A stretch of DNA of 46,647 bases from Acidimicrobiia bacterium (lineage in GTDB: Bacteria > Actinomycetota > Acidimicrobiia > IMCC26256 > DASPTH01): NCBI GenBank assembly GCA_040880805.1, contig JBBDHW010000009.1, positions 1 to 46,647 of the forward strand, written 5' to 3'. Shown in pieces: positions 44,756 through 46,647 of this stretch (positions are counted from its first letter, which is position 1; every line of letters begins with the position of its first letter). The notes beneath the pieces are model-generated. The model searched no databases and was not told where the DNA came from. It was given only the letters and a program-made list of their open reading frames with translations. The position numbers and the translations under genes were made by a program.

Positions 44756-46156
44756 TTAGGGCTCGCGGCTTCTGGGATTGGTCCGCCCGCCCCGCGGTCC
44801 CTGTGGGCGGAACACGGCGGTCACCGCCGGACGCTTCGCGCTGAGCGAGACCGCGATGGTGCACGTGAGCTTCGTACCGGCGCAGAGACCACGCCAACCA
44901 GCGAAGCGCGCGCCCGGCCCCGGAGTCGCCACGACACGAACTTGCGAGCCCGGAATCAGGTCCCACGAGCAGTTCCCCTGACACGGCCCGCCCTCTAGCC
45001 GGGAGATGCTCCCTTGGCCAACAGCCGACGCAACGAGCTTCACGGCAGGGCCGAAGGTCGCGGTGACCGTCGTGCCGTCCTCGTTCACGGTCGTGTCGCA
45101 GGAGTCGCTGCTCCCGGAGCACGCCCCACCCCACCTGAGGAGTCGATAGCCCGCCTGCACCACCGCTATGAGCCGCACCGGAGTTCCGCCGTCGTAGCGC
45201 TGCGCGCACTCGTCCGGGCACACCCTCAGGAAGGGAGCGATCGAGACCTGGCCTCCGGGCCCTGCGGCTACCACCGAGAGCACACCCGGGGGGCTCTCCA
45301 GGTGCATGAGCCAGGGCGAATCGCGCACGTCCCACCATGTGCCGGGATGGTGGTAGTAGTCGTCGTTCCCCACGTCGAGGGTCGAATCCGACAGCCGCGG
45401 TCCCGGGTGGATGGACCCGGTGGAGAGGATGTCCGCGGTGCTCTCGCACACGTGCCCGCGGTCCTCGCACGCGTTCGGCGCTCCTCCGGCAGTGAAGAAG
45501 TCGTTGAACGCGTGGATGAGCTCGTGGGCCACGGTACGCGCGGGCCACCCGTTGCCGGCGCCGTATCCGCCGACCGCGCACCCCGAGGCACCCTGCAGGA
45601 AGACAAACGAGACCAACCGGGGCCCACCGCGCACCGAGCTGCTCGCCGACCGACCGCAGAAGTTCTCGGGTGCCGGACCGTCGTAGAACACGAGGTACTT
45701 CTTCGTCGCATCCGTGAAACCGGCGTTCATGAGGTCGTCACCGACCGAGTCTGCGAGGTCGACTCCGTTCTCGACGTCGAGCGCGCTGCTGTCCTGAGTG
45801 AGCGCGAGGCTCGACAGGTCGAGCGCGCCGAATTCCGAGTCGCAGCCGGCGAAATCCGCGAAGTCGAAGCGGGGAGCGCGAGCGGGATCCTGCGATCGCC
45901 ACCACGTGTCGACACCCGCCAGGTCGCGGACGATCGCCCGCGACAGGTCCCCGAATCGGTCAGCGGTGTCGGTCGGGTAGGCGTAGATCACGTGGACCTG
46001 CCTCGGCGCCACGACATCAGGACGATCGCCCGCGAGCTCGCCGGGGCCACACCAGCCACCCGGGAGCGGTGCCGCGGCGGCGTGCGGGATCGGAACGAGC
46101 AGGCATGTGACGGCGGTCACGAGGGCGAGAGCCAGGCGTCGCTTCGTCTCCACCAC
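44756..46156 (-). CDS. Secreted metalloprotease-like protein with InlB-type repeats
   Basis: 466-aa exported protein. A signal peptide (LALALVTAVTCLLVPIPHAAAA) precedes a domain with many Cys and a zincin-like HExxH in TVAHELIHAFNDF (about residue 215), with later possible ligands. From about residue 310 there are two divergent InlB B-repeat modules (GGQVSIAPFLRVCPDECAQRYDGG, cut short here; QVRVVATPGPGARFAGWRG), which are extracellular binding domains. GTG 46156 or 46153 is the start. It is the first gene of the operon with the CHASE2 cyclase. The protease assignment rests on the HExxH motif and secretion only. Confidence 0.78.
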   Translation of the reverse strand: MVETKRRLALALVTAVTCLLVPIPHAAAAPLPGGWCGPGELAGDRPDVVAPRQVHVIYAYPTDTADRFGDLSRAIVRDLAGVDTWWRSQDPARAPRFDFADFAGCDSEFGALDLSSLALTQDSSALDVENGVDLADSVGDDLMNAGFTDATKKYLVFYDGPAPENFCGRSASSSVRGGPRLVSFVFLQGASGCAVGGYGAGNGWPARTVAHELIHAFNDFFTAGGAPNACEDRGHVCESTADILSTGSIHPGPRLSDSTLDVGNDDYYHHPGTWWDVRDSPWLMHLESPPGVLSVVAAGPGGQVSIAPFLRVCPDECAQRYDGGTPVRLIAVVQAGYRLLRWGGACSGSSDSCDTTVNEDGTTVTATFGPAVKLVASAVGQGSISRLEGGPCQGNCSWDLIPGSQVRVVATPGPGARFAGWRGLCAGTKLTCTIAVSLSAKRPAVTAVFRPQGPRGGRTNPRSREP

Positions 46157-46227
46157 TCGAACGGTAGGGGTGCGGCAGACCCGGAGACGCGCGCGAATAC
46201 CGTCGCCGGACGCGCGCAGCGGCGATA

Positions 46228-46551
46228 ATGCGGAGGATGTCCGCTCCCCTCGCGCTCGAGTTCACCACCACAGTGCTCGTGATCATTGCGATCGCGTCGG
46301 TGCTCATCCTGGTGCTCATCGTCGTCGCGCCGTGGCGACGCGTCCGCGAGGAGCCTCCGCTCGATCCTGACGTCGAGACGCGGTTGCTCCTCCACCGTCC
46401 CAACCCCGAAGAGGAGACGGGCGAGATTCCCACGGGGCGCGTCACCGATCTCACCGACGCCGGTGAACCGGCCAATGATCGTGCCAATGATCGTGCAGGC
46501 GGCGAGCCCGAATCGGGAGACTTCGCCGAGCTCCACGACCTCGACGACTAG
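46228..46551 (+). CDS. Small single-span membrane protein, unknown function
   Basis: 107-aa protein with one strongly hydrophobic helix (TTTVLVIIAIASVLILVLIVV) followed by a basic patch (PWRRVR) and an acidic soluble tail of about 65 residues that includes a 4-residue tandem repeat (NDRANDRA). ATG 46228 is used; ATG 46237 is possible but has its GGAGG directly abutting. Divergent from the protease-like gene (71 nt). No family recognised. Confidence 0.65.
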   Translation: MRRMSAPLALEFTTTVLVIIAIASVLILVLIVVAPWRRVREEPPLDPDVETRLLLHRPNPEEETGEIPTGRVTDLTDAGEPANDRANDRAGGEPESGDFAELHDLDD

Positions 46552-46567
46552 AGCTGAGCGCCCGCGA

Positions 46568-46612
46568 GGCGGGTATCCCGCCGAGCAGCGAAGCGTGGCC
46601 TCAGCGGCCCGG
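46568..46612 (+). repeat. Dispersed palindromic repeat, copy C
   Basis: GGCGGG (46568-46573) and CCCGCC (46577-46582) close a TAT loop, followed by GAGCAGCGAAGCGTGGCC and TCAGCGGCCCGG. The same order of palindrome then flank is found, reverse-complemented, at 292-337. It lies just downstream of the small membrane protein gene. The remaining bases to the window end show no gene. Confidence 0.6.
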
Positions 46613-46647
46613 CAATCCTGCAGATATCGTCCTACTGGCGGCCGGGA

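Overview
This is a stretch of high-GC actinobacterial chromosome, most likely from Acidimicrobiia or a nearby deep actinobacterial lineage (an inference). The evidence is the gene order polA-rpsA-coaE-uvrB-uvrA and uvrC-rapZ-yvcK-gap-pgk-tpiA-secG, many GTG/TTG starts with 1-8 nt stop/start overlaps, an ANTAR response regulator, a tRNA without encoded CCA, and a Tad pilus operon with no secretin gene in view. No rRNA, CRISPR array, IS element or prophage was seen.

Layout. 1-6996 (minus): secG (cut by the window edge), tpiA, pgk, gap, yvcK, rapZ, uvrC, a tight housekeeping operon; whiA, which usually sits between yvcK and gap, is absent. 7034-9166 (plus): a structured leader, nadA and a methyltransferase. 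9181-16146 (minus): a six-gene surface-glycan cluster (methyltransferase, large membrane protein, polyprenyl glycosylphosphotransferase, glycosyltransferase, flippase, glycosyltransferase), nearly all translationally overlapped, preceded by a leader with two inverted repeats. 16781-22921 (minus): uvrA, a damaged small reading frame, uvrB, coaE.

23061-25641 (plus): three Flp pilin genes in tandem, each followed by a long hairpin, then a degenerate GNAT acetyltransferase and a PhyH-type dioxygenase. 25646-32555 (minus): cpaB-tadZ-tadA-tadB-tadC and a membrane protein, i.e. the assembly machine for the pilins. 32659-38002 (minus): rpsA, polA, an ANTAR regulator and a small coiled-coil protein. 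38136-39585 (plus): an M23 peptidase, tRNA-Leu(CAA) and a 5'-truncated PIN toxin remnant. 39598-41027 (minus): MarR regulator and sulfotransferase. 41075-46156 (minus): secreted metalloprotease-like protein, CHASE2 adenylate cyclase, FecR-domain protein with a sortase-like tail, and a stand-alone cyclic-nucleotide-binding protein. 46228-46551 (plus): a small membrane protein.

How it fits together. The housekeeping backbone (glycolysis, excision repair, polA/rpsA/coaE) is interrupted by two surface-related insertions, the glycan cluster and the pilin/Tad block. The most system-like novelty is the four-gene envelope-sensing cAMP operon. The most unusual nucleotide-level signals are a dispersed palindrome with an ATA/TAT loop, one copy of which is translated inside uvrA; the paired hairpins between pilin genes; and a recombination-like scar at tRNA-Leu.
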